Shown piece after piece: positions 16,687 through 26,500 of a stretch of 64,000 bases of DNA. Position numbers and translations under genes: made by a program. The first letter of the stretch is position 1; every line of letters begins with the position of its first letter. Source of the stretch: Cytophagales bacterium. Lineage in GTDB: Bacteria; Bacteroidota; Bacteroidia; Cytophagales; Thermoflexibacteraceae. Under the pieces are notes generated by a model. It had not been told where the DNA came from and did no database searches. It saw nothing but the letters and a program-made list of their open reading frames with translations. The DNA lies in NCBI GenBank assembly GCA_004294445.1, contig REAZ01000006.1, positions 62,001 through 126,000 of the forward strand, read 5' to 3'.

Positions 16687-18285
16687 TTAATCTTTCATCC
16701 CAGGCTGCTTTATTTTGAATTGCTCTTTCTCTTTTGCTTGTTTTACCATTTCTTTAACATCAGCCAAAAGTTTTTTCGCATCATAAATAATACCGTCTTT
16801 GATAGTGTATTTGACACCGCCTGCACGTACCGCTTCATTGTTTTCGTTGAGTTTGATGGCTCCCGTTCCGTACAGCACTTTTAGGTTTGCCAAAGGATTT
16901 TCCTCTACTATCACCATATCTGCCAATTTGCCGACTTCGACAGTGCCTATTTGGTCAGCCATGCCCAATGCTTCTGCCCCTTTGAGTGTAGCTGCCCTGA
17001 TGACTTCCAGAGGGAAAAAGCCCGCTTCTCTGAGCAATTCTAACTCTCTGATGAAGGCAAAACCGTAAGTTTGGAAGATAAAACCAGAGTCTGAGCCTGT
17101 AGTAACTCTGCCACCTCTATTCTTATATTCATTGATAAAGGTCATCCATATTTTGTAATTTTCTTTCCAAGCTACTTCCTCTTCTGTTCCCCAGTTGTGC
17201 CAGTGTGAGCCATGCGAAATGCGACTTGGCATAAAAAAACGCCATAGTGAAGGCAAGGTATAATCTTCATGCCATTCTGCACGCCTTGCCATCATCAAAT
17301 CTCTGTTTGCCTCATAAATATTAAAAGTAGGGTCAATCGTAAAATCAGCCTTAATGAGTTCATCCATTACCTTGTTCCAATGCGGAGAATATGGCTTTGC
17401 AGCTTGTTTCCATAGTTTTCCTGCTTCGCCAAAGCGGTGTTGTTCGTTGGCATAATTGTAGTCGGGCGGGTAGTTTTGAATGGTTCGGTCTTCAAAAAGT
17501 GCTTCGGGCAGTCCGTACCAATGCTCCATCGTGGTCAATCCCATTTTGGCACTTTGTACCACGTTTTGCCAAGCTACGTCAGTTTGTGCATGATGACAAG
17601 CAGACCGCAAGCCCAATTTTTTGGCTTCATCAAGGGCTGCCGACATAATGTCAGGTCTTGCACCAAAAAATTTAATGCCATCACCTCCTTTTTTTGCCAA
17701 AGCCCTTACCCATTCTCTTGCTTCTGTGGCATTGCTCACTGGTTCGGGTAGCCCTTGTCCAAAAGTAGAATAAGCCTTGATACGTGGGGCTGTAATTTCA
17801 TTTTTAGCACTTTTGTCCCGATGCTCCATTACCCAATCCAAACCGTTGCCCGCCCCAGGGTCGCGGATAGTCGTGATACCATGTGCTAACCAAAGTTTGA
17901 AAACGTACTCGGCATACGCTCCCTGCGATGCACCGCCTATGTGTCCGTGCATATCCACAAAGCCGGGGAGCAAGAACATTCCTTCGCAGTTTAGCTCCTT
18001 ATCGCCTGCATTTGCTTTTGGTCGTCTGGCGGGGTCTATAGGCACGCCTGGATAGCCAACATTGGCAATGCGAACAATTTTGTTTTTTTCTACTACTATA
18101 TCTACGGGACCTACGGGTGGTGAGCCAGCCCCATTGATAAGGGTTACACCTCTGATAATGAGGCGATTGAACTGCCCTTCGCCCTCTGCTCTGTTAGGGG
18201 CTTTAGGAACATCTTTGAATTGGGCAAAAACGGGTAAAGCCAAAAATAGCCCAATCAGAACAAGTAAAGTATTGCTTTTTTTCAT
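16687..18285 (-). CDS. Exported amidohydrolase (imidazolonepropionase-like)
   Basis: A 532-residue metal-dependent amidohydrolase with a signal peptide (MKKSNTLLVLIGLFLALPVFAQ), so periplasmic. The composite beta domain at the N-terminus (about 40-110) leads into the metal-binding TIM barrel: VDMHGHIGG (HxH), a lysine in GIKFFGARP that may be the bridging ligand, ACHHAQTD and EHWYG (histidines), and the C-terminal aspartate in TGSDSGF. The final segment returns to the beta domain (GKLADMVIVEENPL). The superfamily includes prolidase-like and imidazolonepropionase-like enzymes; the substrate cannot be told. It follows the FG-GAP/ASPIC gene by about 70 bases on the same strand and may be cotranscribed with it. 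Confidence 0.88.
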   Translation of the reverse strand: MKKSNTLLVLIGLFLALPVFAQFKDVPKAPNRAEGEGQFNRLIIRGVTLINGAGSPPVGPVDIVVEKNKIVRIANVGYPGVPIDPARRPKANAGDKELNCEGMFLLPGFVDMHGHIGGASQGAYAEYVFKLWLAHGITTIRDPGAGNGLDWVMEHRDKSAKNEITAPRIKAYSTFGQGLPEPVSNATEAREWVRALAKKGGDGIKFFGARPDIMSAALDEAKKLGLRSACHHAQTDVAWQNVVQSAKMGLTTMEHWYGLPEALFEDRTIQNYPPDYNYANEQHRFGEAGKLWKQAAKPYSPHWNKVMDELIKADFTIDPTFNIYEANRDLMMARRAEWHEDYTLPSLWRFFMPSRISHGSHWHNWGTEEEVAWKENYKIWMTFINEYKNRGGRVTTGSDSGFIFQTYGFAFIRELELLREAGFFPLEVIRAATLKGAEALGMADQIGTVEVGKLADMVIVEENPLANLKVLYGTGAIKLNENNEAVRAGGVKYTIKDGIIYDAKKLLADVKEMVKQAKEKEQFKIKQPGMKD

Positions 18286-18357
18286 CTGAATTATTTTTTT
18301 TATGATAAATGTTGATAAATATAGGACTTTTGTTTAGCATTTCATCTACTGTATAAA

Positions 18358-21306
18358 TTACTTTCTTTTATTTCCTTTGGCATCAAAAATTTCGACAGCA
18401 ATTATTTGCCCTCCAATATTCAGCCTCCTCGATGACTGCGAAAGGTAGGTATTGCCATGATAAAACTCTTGTTTGCGCTTTTTTCCATTTTTCAAAGTCA
18501 AAATAGCATGGGTTTCATCTGGCAAAATTGGAATAATTTTTTGAGTATTTAAGATTGGATTTTCAAATACCTTGATACCTTCCGAATTAATAGCAATGAG
18601 TTGAAGCATTTTATCGCTCTCGCCTATCCGTATTTCTGCCATTCCTTTTGCATCACCTCTGACTAAAAAACCGCTATCTTTTGCAGGAATAGACTTAAAA
18701 CTCCCCTTGCCGTCTCCTTGCAAATAACAGCCTACCGAAGCGTCATATCTTCCCCAATTTACTTCGCTAGCATACGAATTTCCTACTACAAGCACGTCCA
18801 AATTTCCGTCATTATTATAGTCGCCTACGGTCGTGCCAAACACAGGGGCAAACTGTGTTTCTATGGGCAGAGGGCGAATATCAAACTTTCCACCTCCTTG
18901 ATTTTCAATATAAGAAGTAGAAAAATAATTCGCTTTCAGCACGTAAGCATTTTTCAAGTCTTGCCCATTAAATATAGTTTCAAAAGTTGGATTTGCGTAG
19001 TCAATGTAATTTGGGAAACGCCTACGCATGACTATCATCTGCTCTAAAAAGTTATCTCGTGGGTGCGTGAGGTAGTTTTTTCCCAAGTAAAAATGACAAA
19101 GCATAGCGTCGAGCATTCCATTTTTGTCAAAATCTTTGGCATACACGCTAACAGGCTCCTTATCAGTGGCTTTAAATTTTGAATTTAGCCCCAAGTTTCC
19201 TGCTATATAGTCCGTATCTCCGTCATTATCAAAATCTCCTGCAACGAGACTATTCCACCAGCCAACCTTTTGAGTTATGAGTTTTGAGTTATAAATTTTG
19301 AGTTTCCCTTGACTATTTTTAAAGAAAGTGATAGGCATAAATTCGCCAACTATCACCAAATCAGTTTGATTGTCATTGTCAAAGTCTGTCCAAAGTGCAG
19401 AAGTTACCATGCCAATTTCAGTTAATTCTTGGGGTGTAATATCCGTAAATTTAACTATTAACGACTTATTCCCTTCTCCTTTGGGGAAGGGGTTAGGGGT
19501 TGGGGCATTCGTATCATTTCTCAATAAATAACTTCTGGGTGCAAGCGGATATTGATTTGGGACTACACGCCCACCCACAAATAAATCCAAATCACCATCT
19601 TTATCAAAATCATGGGCTACCACGCACGAGCCACTACTTTTCATAATAGGTAGTGCATTTTGTGCCAAAGAAAAATTGCCTTTGCTATCGTTCAAATACA
19701 ACCTATCTTGGTAATAATCAGTATCTTTTAATCTTTCACTTCCGCCGCTTACTGCGTATAAATCCAAATCATTATCATTATCTACGTCAAAAAGTAATGC
19801 GCCCATATCTTCGTGTAGTGTATCAATGTTTAGCTTTTTTTCTTGGAATTGTCCTAGTTTGTTTTGGATGAAGAATGAGCCGCTCATTCCAAAAGCACCA
19901 CCCGCATAAAAATCTTCCAATTTATCGCCATTAATATCTCCGACAGCTATACCAAAGCCGTTTTGTGAATATTTGTGGGGCAGGGTAAACTGCTGCTTGA
20001 AATCTACATGGTCAGATTCGGTATGTTTGAAATTGATGAGATTTGAGATGGTTTCAAATTCTTTATTTTTGGTTGATTTTTGCTTATTGTTAGTTGTTGT
20101 TTTTGCATTTTTTTCGCTTAAAAGTAAGGTTTGATTTGCGTTAATATTTTTTACCATTTCAGTTTTTCCACTGTTCCAACTAATTTTTAGCGAATCTATT
20201 TTTTGCTCTTTCCCCAATCCAAAATGCACGAGATTTTCCACCGTAGATTCGAAACCTCTCACGGGATTTTGTTCTTGGTATTGCATTTTGCCATTTGCCC
20301 AAATTTCTATTTTTGCCCCGATACCAAATTTATTACCTTCATTTCCATTGAGTTTTAGCTTTAAATAATTGTTTTTCAATAATTTATCTGCATTGTTTTG
20401 AAAAACTAAAGCGGGTTCATCTATGTCATTCACGACCAAATCCAAATCTCCGTCATTGTCCAAATCTGCATAAGCTGCCCCGTTGGAGTAGGAAGGCACA
20501 TCAAGCCCCCACTCTTTGGACTTGTTTTCAAAAGTCAAATTGCCTTTGTTTTGGTACATATAATTTGGGATACGAACTTCGGGAATTTCTTTGAGCATTT
20601 CCTTCTTTTTAGTACGCTTAAAGTCATCAGAGCCAAACTGCACGTTGAGTTGGGAATAGGTAATGTAGTCCAAATCAGTAATATCTTTGCGATAACCGTT
20701 GGTAATGTAGAGGTCTTTCCATCCGTCATTGTCGTAATCTGCCAATAGTGCCGACCAACTCCAATCCGTTTTGTCGATGCCCGCCAACTGCCCAATTTCG
20801 CTGAAAGTGCCGTTTCCATTATTAAGTTGTAGTGTATTTCTCACAAATTGTGGCTGATAGTTCAGAAACTTGCTGGTCATCATGCTGTAGCGGTCATAGT
20901 TGGCACTCATCATCATCATTTTTTGGCGTTTGTTGTCTTCGGGAAGCATATCTACGACTACAATATCAGAAAATCCATCATTGTTATAGTCTGCAATGTC
21001 TGTTCCCATCGCATTGTAGGTTTGGTGCATGAGGCTCTCCGCAATTTTGTTGGTGAATGTACCATTTCCATTATTGATATACATTAAATCATTGGTAATG
21101 AAATCATTAGAAACATAAATATCTTGCCAGCCATCTTTATTAATATCAGCAATGACTACGCCCAGACCGTAACCGTCAAAGACAATGCCTGCTTCTTCGG
21201 AAATATCTTTGAAAATAGGGTGTCCAGCGGGGCTAAGTCCTTCATTTCTATATAGTTTGTCTGCATTTGGGGGCGAAGGCGATTGTGGCTTTCTTTTTCC
21301 AACCAA
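18358..21306 (-). CDS. FG-GAP/VCBS repeat protein with ASPIC/UnbV domains, C-terminal part of a frameshifted gene
   Basis: This frame of about 980 codons continues the N-terminal part at 21156-21893. It has no plausible start of its own: the first usable codon is a TTG within the overlap. It carries many calcium-loop type FG-GAP/VCBS repeats (DINKDGWQDIYVSND, DYNNDGFSDIVVVD, DFDKDGDLDLFVGG), an ASPIC/UnbV domain at about 325-400 (NYLKLKLNGNEGNKFGIGAKIEIW), and a further ASPIC-like segment at the end. Such proteins form extracellular beta propellers and often lie beside SusCD genes. An in-frame stretch reading TNAPTPNPFPKGEGN comes from an inserted interspersed repeat. Together the two parts would make a lipoprotein of about 1180 residues. 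Confidence 0.85.
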   Translation of the reverse strand: MVGKRKPQSPSPPNADKLYRNEGLSPAGHPIFKDISEEAGIVFDGYGLGVVIADINKDGWQDIYVSNDFITNDLMYINNGNGTFTNKIAESLMHQTYNAMGTDIADYNNDGFSDIVVVDMLPEDNKRQKMMMMSANYDRYSMMTSKFLNYQPQFVRNTLQLNNGNGTFSEIGQLAGIDKTDWSWSALLADYDNDGWKDLYITNGYRKDITDLDYITYSQLNVQFGSDDFKRTKKKEMLKEIPEVRIPNYMYQNKGNLTFENKSKEWGLDVPSYSNGAAYADLDNDGDLDLVVNDIDEPALVFQNNADKLLKNNYLKLKLNGNEGNKFGIGAKIEIWANGKMQYQEQNPVRGFESTVENLVHFGLGKEQKIDSLKISWNSGKTEMVKNINANQTLLLSEKNAKTTTNNKQKSTKNKEFETISNLINFKHTESDHVDFKQQFTLPHKYSQNGFGIAVGDINGDKLEDFYAGGAFGMSGSFFIQNKLGQFQEKKLNIDTLHEDMGALLFDVDNDNDLDLYAVSGGSERLKDTDYYQDRLYLNDSKGNFSLAQNALPIMKSSGSCVVAHDFDKDGDLDLFVGGRVVPNQYPLAPRSYLLRNDTNAPTPNPFPKGEGNKSLIVKFTDITPQELTEIGMVTSALWTDFDNDNQTDLVIVGEFMPITFFKNSQGKLKIYNSKLITQKVGWWNSLVAGDFDNDGDTDYIAGNLGLNSKFKATDKEPVSVYAKDFDKNGMLDAMLCHFYLGKNYLTHPRDNFLEQMIVMRRRFPNYIDYANPTFETIFNGQDLKNAYVLKANYFSTSYIENQGGGKFDIRPLPIETQFAPVFGTTVGDYNNDGNLDVLVVGNSYASEVNWGRYDASVGCYLQGDGKGSFKSIPAKDSGFLVRGDAKGMAEIRIGESDKMLQLIAINSEGIKVFENPILNTQKIIPILPDETHAILTLKNGKKRKQEFYHGNTYLSQSSRRLNIGGQIIAVEIFDAKGNKRK
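19467..19509. repeat. Interspersed repeat inserted in coding sequence
   Basis: The plus strand reads CCCTTCTCCTTTGGGGAAG followed by GGGTTAGGGGTTGGGG. On the coding strand this gives the peptide PTPNPFPKGEG, a signature of a short G/C-rich element scattered in many bacterial genomes. The core (CCTTCTCC/GGGGAAGG) can fold into a small hairpin. It keeps the reading frame of the FG-GAP/ASPIC gene and is much richer in G+C than its surroundings. Confidence 0.6.
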
Positions 21307-21893
21307 TTGTTTAAGAGATACATATCTAAGTCGCCATCTCTGTCATAGTCAAAAAAAGCGGCTTGAGTAGAATACGAAGTGTCTGCCAAGTTGTATTCCT
21401 TTGCCATTTCTTTGAAAGTCGGAATTCCATCTTTAACTCCTTGATTGACAAAGAGTAAGTTTTCATTACTTTTATTCCAAAGGTTGTTGTGAGCTACGCA
21501 AACGTATATATCGAGCAAGCCATCGGCATTTACGTCAGCAACTGATACGCCTGTAGCCCAACGGTCAGTTTTCAAGCCCGCTTTTTCGGTCATGTCTTCA
21601 AATTTGAAATTGCCTTTATTGAGATAAAATTTGCTCGAAACTTGGTTTCCCGAAAAGAATATATCAGGCAAACTATCACCATTAAAATCTCCTATGCCTA
21701 CACCCGCACCGTTATACATATACATGAAATACAGTATATTAAGCGTATCGTCAGGGGTGATATGATTGGCAAAATTAATACCTGTTTCGCCTGGGGAAAG
21801 CTGCGTAAAAAGGGTATTGGTTTCTTTTTTTTGGCAAGAAAAAAAAGAAATAAGACTTATGAGTATGAGTAAGAAAGTAAAATTTTTGAGCAT
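21156..21893 (-). CDS. FG-GAP/VCBS lipoprotein, N-terminal part of a frameshifted gene
   Basis: The first part of the gene continued at 18358-21306. It begins with a lipoprotein signal (MLKNFTFLLILISLISFFSC, Cys20) and has FG-GAP loops (GIGDFNGDSLPDIFFSG, VADVNADGLLDIYV, DYDRDGDLDMYLLNNW). After NNWLEK the family-like sequence switches to the other frame (PPNADKLYRNEGLSP). The full span of 3536 bases is 3n+2, consistent with one missing base. The A5 run (21294-21298, T on the plus strand) or the C5 run (21269-21273) is the likely site; restoring a base at either joins the frames. The last roughly 40 codons of this ORF are therefore probably spurious. Confidence 0.82.
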   Translation of the reverse strand: MLKNFTFLLILISLISFFSCQKKETNTLFTQLSPGETGINFANHITPDDTLNILYFMYMYNGAGVGIGDFNGDSLPDIFFSGNQVSSKFYLNKGNFKFEDMTEKAGLKTDRWATGVSVADVNADGLLDIYVCVAHNNLWNKSNENLLFVNQGVKDGIPTFKEMAKEYNLADTSYSTQAAFFDYDRDGDLDMYLLNNWLEKESHNRLRPQMQTNYIEMKDLAPLDTLFSKIFPKKQALSLTVTVWA

Positions 21894-21931
21894 AGTATTT
21901 TGGTGCTAATGTAATATTTTTTAACGATAAA

Positions 21932-21965
21932 AAAATAACAGTCCCTCAGAAAAGAACTGTTATTT
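21932..21965 (-). terminator. Terminator after susD
   Basis: Minus-strand transcript: AAATAACAGT (sense strand of the 21956-21965 arm) pairs with the arm at 21933-21942 around a 13-base loop, then runs into seven T. It ends the sigma/fecR/susC/susD unit and separates it from the FG-GAP/ASPIC gene. Confidence 0.75.
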
Positions 21966-22014
21966 GACCAATTAATAGCAAGATTTTGCTTACCTCGTAT
22001 AAAAATGAAAAGAA

Positions 22015-23547
22015 TTAATATCCCGGATTTTGGTCTTTTTGGTCGACTTTATCGTTGTTATCTATTTCCTGCTGAGGGATTGGCAATAATTCATGTTTCC
22101 CTTTTTGGAAATAAGCAAACGCTTCTTTGCTGAGTTTGTTTTGCGACCTCCAGCGAAGCAAATCACGATTGCGAACCCACTCTCCGCCAAGCTCTACACT
22201 TTTTTCATGTACTAAAGCTGCAAAAACTTGGTCTTTAGTGCTTGTTGGGAACTTGGTAGTTGGGTAAGGAGGCATGGCTACACTTGTGCGAGAACGTACT
22301 TGATTCATCAAAGTAACTGCACCTGATAGATTTCCTGCCTCTATTTCGCACTCTGCCGCCATCAAAAGCACTTCAGAATACCGCATTAGGCGCATATTGA
22401 TACCAGAAGTATAGTAAGTATCTGCTGTTTTATACATGGCAGCGTACTTTCTCCAGCTCACTTTGGCAGCAGTACCATCTACTCTTGACGTATTTCCTTG
22501 TACTCTACCTTCTGTGAGTACGTCCTTATCATTGTTGAATTTATCTCCAACAAAATAAAAACTCATACGATAACGCGGGTCTTCTTTGGCATCTCCTCTT
22601 GTTGGCGTTTCAAATTCATTGATGAGGCGGTCAGAAGGAATACAGTTTCTCCATCCTATGGCGGCATATTCTTGGCTTCTTGGGGTAGTTTCGTTATTCC
22701 CTGCACCATTGCCATCACCGTCCCAGTTTACATCGCCAATCTTTGAATAACCTATTTCTATCACAGATTCAGCGTTTAGCTCTGTTTCTTCCAAAAAGTT
22801 ATCCAAATAATTATCTACCAATTTGTATGCGCCAGAACTGATAACTTTTTGTAGTTCCGTTCTTGCACTTGCGTAATCGCTGCGGTGCATATACACCTTG
22901 CCGAGCATGGCAGAAGCTGCACCAGAGGCAACTCTACCAGCATTAGCACCCTCATACCGCACAGGCAAATCTGTTTGTGCTGTTTTTAAATCACTGATAA
23001 TGACTTGATAAACAGCGTCTGCTGTTGCTCTTGGTGCTGTTCCTGCGGGTGTTTTTACAAATTCGGTATAGAGAGGAACGCCGCCCCATAGAGACACCAA
23101 CTCAAAGTAAGACCAAGCTCTCCAAAATTTAGCCTCGCCTACCAAGCGTTTTTTCAAATTATCGTCCATTTTGGCTTGGGCTGCTTTGTCAATGACCACA
23201 TTTGCTCGGTGAATATTGCGAAACAACGTTTGCCAAACTGCGTTCATGACAGAGTTGTTCGTGTCGTGTGTGCCTATTAGCAATTGGTTACGAGCCGTTT
23301 CTAATTGACCGCCACCAGAGGCAACATCGTCAGAGCGCAAATCTTGCAAAAACCAATATTCTCTTGCTACTAAATTATTAGCCTGAACAGAGGCATAAAT
23401 CGCATTTACAGCACTTGTCAATTCGGCGGCATTAGTATAAAAAGACTCCGTAGTTACACGGTTCGGGTCTAATTGGTCTAAGCCTTGACTACAAGCCACC
23501 AAAAAAAGGAAGGAGGCTAAAACGAGATAAAAATATTTTTTTAACAT
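22015..23547 (-). CDS. SusD/RagB family outer-membrane lipoprotein
   Basis: About 510 residues. The ATG at 23547 is chosen over 23559 because it begins a standard lipoprotein signal (MLKKYFYLVLASFLFLVACS, Cys19). SusD proteins sit on the outer surface over the SusC channel and hand it ligand. The N-terminal TPR helices (DLRSDDVASGGGQLE, VWQTLFRNIHRANVVIDKA) and the C-terminal motif MRYSEVLLMAAECEIEAG are family hallmarks, and the C-terminus (LLPIPQQEIDNN, DQKDQNPGY) is typical. The gene follows susC by 46 bases. A terminator lies about 50 bases past the stop. The ligand (glycan or other) cannot be told; no glycoside hydrolase gene is nearby. Confidence 0.94.
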   Translation of the reverse strand: MLKKYFYLVLASFLFLVACSQGLDQLDPNRVTTESFYTNAAELTSAVNAIYASVQANNLVAREYWFLQDLRSDDVASGGGQLETARNQLLIGTHDTNNSVMNAVWQTLFRNIHRANVVIDKAAQAKMDDNLKKRLVGEAKFWRAWSYFELVSLWGGVPLYTEFVKTPAGTAPRATADAVYQVIISDLKTAQTDLPVRYEGANAGRVASGAASAMLGKVYMHRSDYASARTELQKVISSGAYKLVDNYLDNFLEETELNAESVIEIGYSKIGDVNWDGDGNGAGNNETTPRSQEYAAIGWRNCIPSDRLINEFETPTRGDAKEDPRYRMSFYFVGDKFNNDKDVLTEGRVQGNTSRVDGTAAKVSWRKYAAMYKTADTYYTSGINMRLMRYSEVLLMAAECEIEAGNLSGAVTLMNQVRSRTSVAMPPYPTTKFPTSTKDQVFAALVHEKSVELGGEWVRNRDLLRWRSQNKLSKEAFAYFQKGKHELLPIPQQEIDNNDKVDQKDQNPGY

Positions 23548-23593
23548 ATTTACTATCATTTTAATTTATGGTTAAAACTTTTTTAAATAATTA

Positions 23594-26500
23594 CTAAAAT
23601 CCTAACTGCACACCTATCATAATAGTACGTGCTTGCGGGAACTGACCGTAGTCAATGCCATTGCTCAATGTGTTATTGAAACGAGAACCAACTTCGGGGT
23701 CAAAGCCAGTATATTTGGTAATAGTCAATAAGTTTTGTGCGGAGAAATACAAACGTGCCGTTTTAATAGAACCTTTGGCAAAAGAATCTAAGGCAGAACT
23801 TGGTACAGCATAACCAAACACAAGATTTTTAATTCGCAAATACGAACCGCTTTCTAAGAATCTATCAGAAGTACGCGTATTTTGATTAGGGTCTCCATTG
23901 ACAGCACGAGGCACACTTGTATTGGTATTGCTTGGTGTCCACGCGTTTAGTACGTCAGTTTGTGAATTGAACAGACGCAACATTCCTTGACCAATTACCT
24001 TTGTACCGTTGTAAATTTGGTTGCCACTTACGCCTTGCAAGAATAAAGTCAAATCAAAACCTTTGTAGTTAAAAGAAAAGTTTGCTCCGTAGGTAAATTT
24101 GGGCAAAAAGCTACCTAAACTCACTCTGTCGTCTGCGGTAATAGTGCCATCTCCATTCGAATCTACAAAACGAATGTCTCCCGGTTTGGCATTGGGCTGC
24201 TTAGGGGCTGCGTCTATCTCTGCTTGGCTTTGGAAAATTCCAGCTGTTTTCCAACCATAAAAGTGCTGAATAGACTCCCCTACCACAGTACGCGTAATAT
24301 CAAAACCGCCAAAGTCCCCATTTGACCCAGAAAATAAAGAAGAATTCTCAGTTGCCAAGCTTAATACTTTGTTACTGATGAAACTAATATTACCAGTAGC
24401 ATTAAAATTCAAATCCCCAAACTTATTGTTATAACCTAAAACGAACTCTAAGCCTTTATTTTCCATACTACCAATATTTACTACAGGCGGCTGTGCATAA
24501 CCCAAAGAGTTCGCCACAGGTTGTTGTAAAATCAAATCATTAGTTGTGCGGATATAATACTCTGCCGCCAAGGTGATTTTATTATCAAATAAGCCTAAAT
24601 CTAAGCCTATGTTAGTCATTGCTGTTTTTTCCCATTTCAAATCCGTATTGCCTAATCTATCAAAATAAGCACCTAAAGCAGGGTTTCCACCTAGCACAGG
24701 GAACGCATTAGGGCTAATAGCTACCTGCCAAGCGTAATTACCTATGCCATTAAAACCCATAGTTCCATAACTTGCACGCAACTTCAATTCAGAAATTTGG
24801 GAAACATCTTTGAGGAAGTCTTCTTGGTTAATTCTCCAACCTACAGAAACAGAAGGGAAATTACCCCATTTGTTGCCGGGTGCAAATTTAGAAGAACCAT
24901 CACGACGAATAGAAGCACTTACTAAATATTTGCCCGCATAATCATAATTGACACGCCCGAGATAAGATACTAATACTTCTTCGCTGCGACTGCCTGAAGC
25001 TGTTTGATTGGTGGTGCCACTTAGCTCACGAATCGTATTAGAAGCAAAATTACCACCCGTACTTAGCCCAATATACCTGAACTCCTGCCTTTCCGCTACT
25101 GCTACTGCATTGATATTGTGCTTTCCAAAAGTTTTTTCAAAAGTCAGTTGATTGGTATAAATAGGAGAGAAATACGTATCCCTGCCATCACCAATAGAAG
25201 CTGGGTTTCTTGAGTTGAATCCTTCATTATAAAGGGGGTTAAAAGTATAATTACGTGCAGAAACATAATCCAAGCCACCCGTAAATTTGTATCTTAAAGA
25301 TTTGGCTAACTCAATTTCTATATATGCGTTACCCAAAAACTTGAACCTTTGTGTATTATTAATATCTTGCACTGCTGCACGCACTGGATTTTGAGGGTCA
25401 GAAGCATCAGCACCCTCTGCGCCGCCGTAGCCACCTAATTTGTTTGGGTCTTCTATGGGTATGTACGGAGTCATACGCATCATATTTTGAATTTGGGTGC
25501 GTCCACCTGGGTTATTTTCATTAAACTTACTGTCATAAGACACCGTAAAATTTTGCCCAAAATTAATTCGCTTGCTTATCTGGTGGTCAGAGTTGATACG
25601 GAAGTTACCTCTTTCATAGCCCGTCCCAAGCATAATACCATCTTGCTTGAAATAGCCACCTGAAGCAAAGAAACGAGATTTTTCATTCCCACCAGAAACA
25701 GAAACTGTATGCTGTCTAATGGCAGCACTTCTGAACATAGCACCCTGCCAATCTGTATCTGTTTGGGCAAAAGTTTGGGAAGAGCCTGCAAAAATAGGCT
25801 GATTTAAGTTAGCAAAACGTGGAGGCAATGCGTTACCAGCATTTGAAAGTAAGGCGGAAGCATATTTGACATAATCATCTCTTTTGAGCAAATCAAGCTG
25901 TTTCCATGCGGTCTGTACGCCCCAATAAGAATCTACATTTACACTTAACTTTGCATTGCGCTTACCTTTTTTAGTAGTTATCAGGATAACCCCATTAGAA
26001 GCCCGCGAGCCATAGATAGCCGCCGCACTTGCATCACGCAATACTTCTACAGATTCTATATCGCGCGTATCAAAGCTATTCAAATCGCCCGTTGGGAAGC
26101 CATCAATTACATACAGAGGGTTAGTGGCGTAAGAAATAGAGCCGACCCCACGAATACGCACTATAGGTGCCTCCCCTGGCGAACCATTATTAGTTACTGA
26201 AACACCCGCTACACGCCCCTGCAAAGCTGACGCAATATTAGTTACAGGCAGGGTTACTATTTCTTTTGCACTTACTGTAGAGATTGCCCCTGTGATTGTT
26301 TCACGCTTCTGAGAACCATAGCCGACTACCACTACTTGCTCTAAGGCTGTTACATCTGTCACCAAAACAACATCAACAACGCTATTACTACCCACAGCAA
26401 TCTCTTGGGAAGTAAAACCAACATAAGAAAATATCAAAGTAACCCCATTATCAGGAACACTAATCGTGTATTTGCCATTGGCATCAGTAACTGTACCTGT

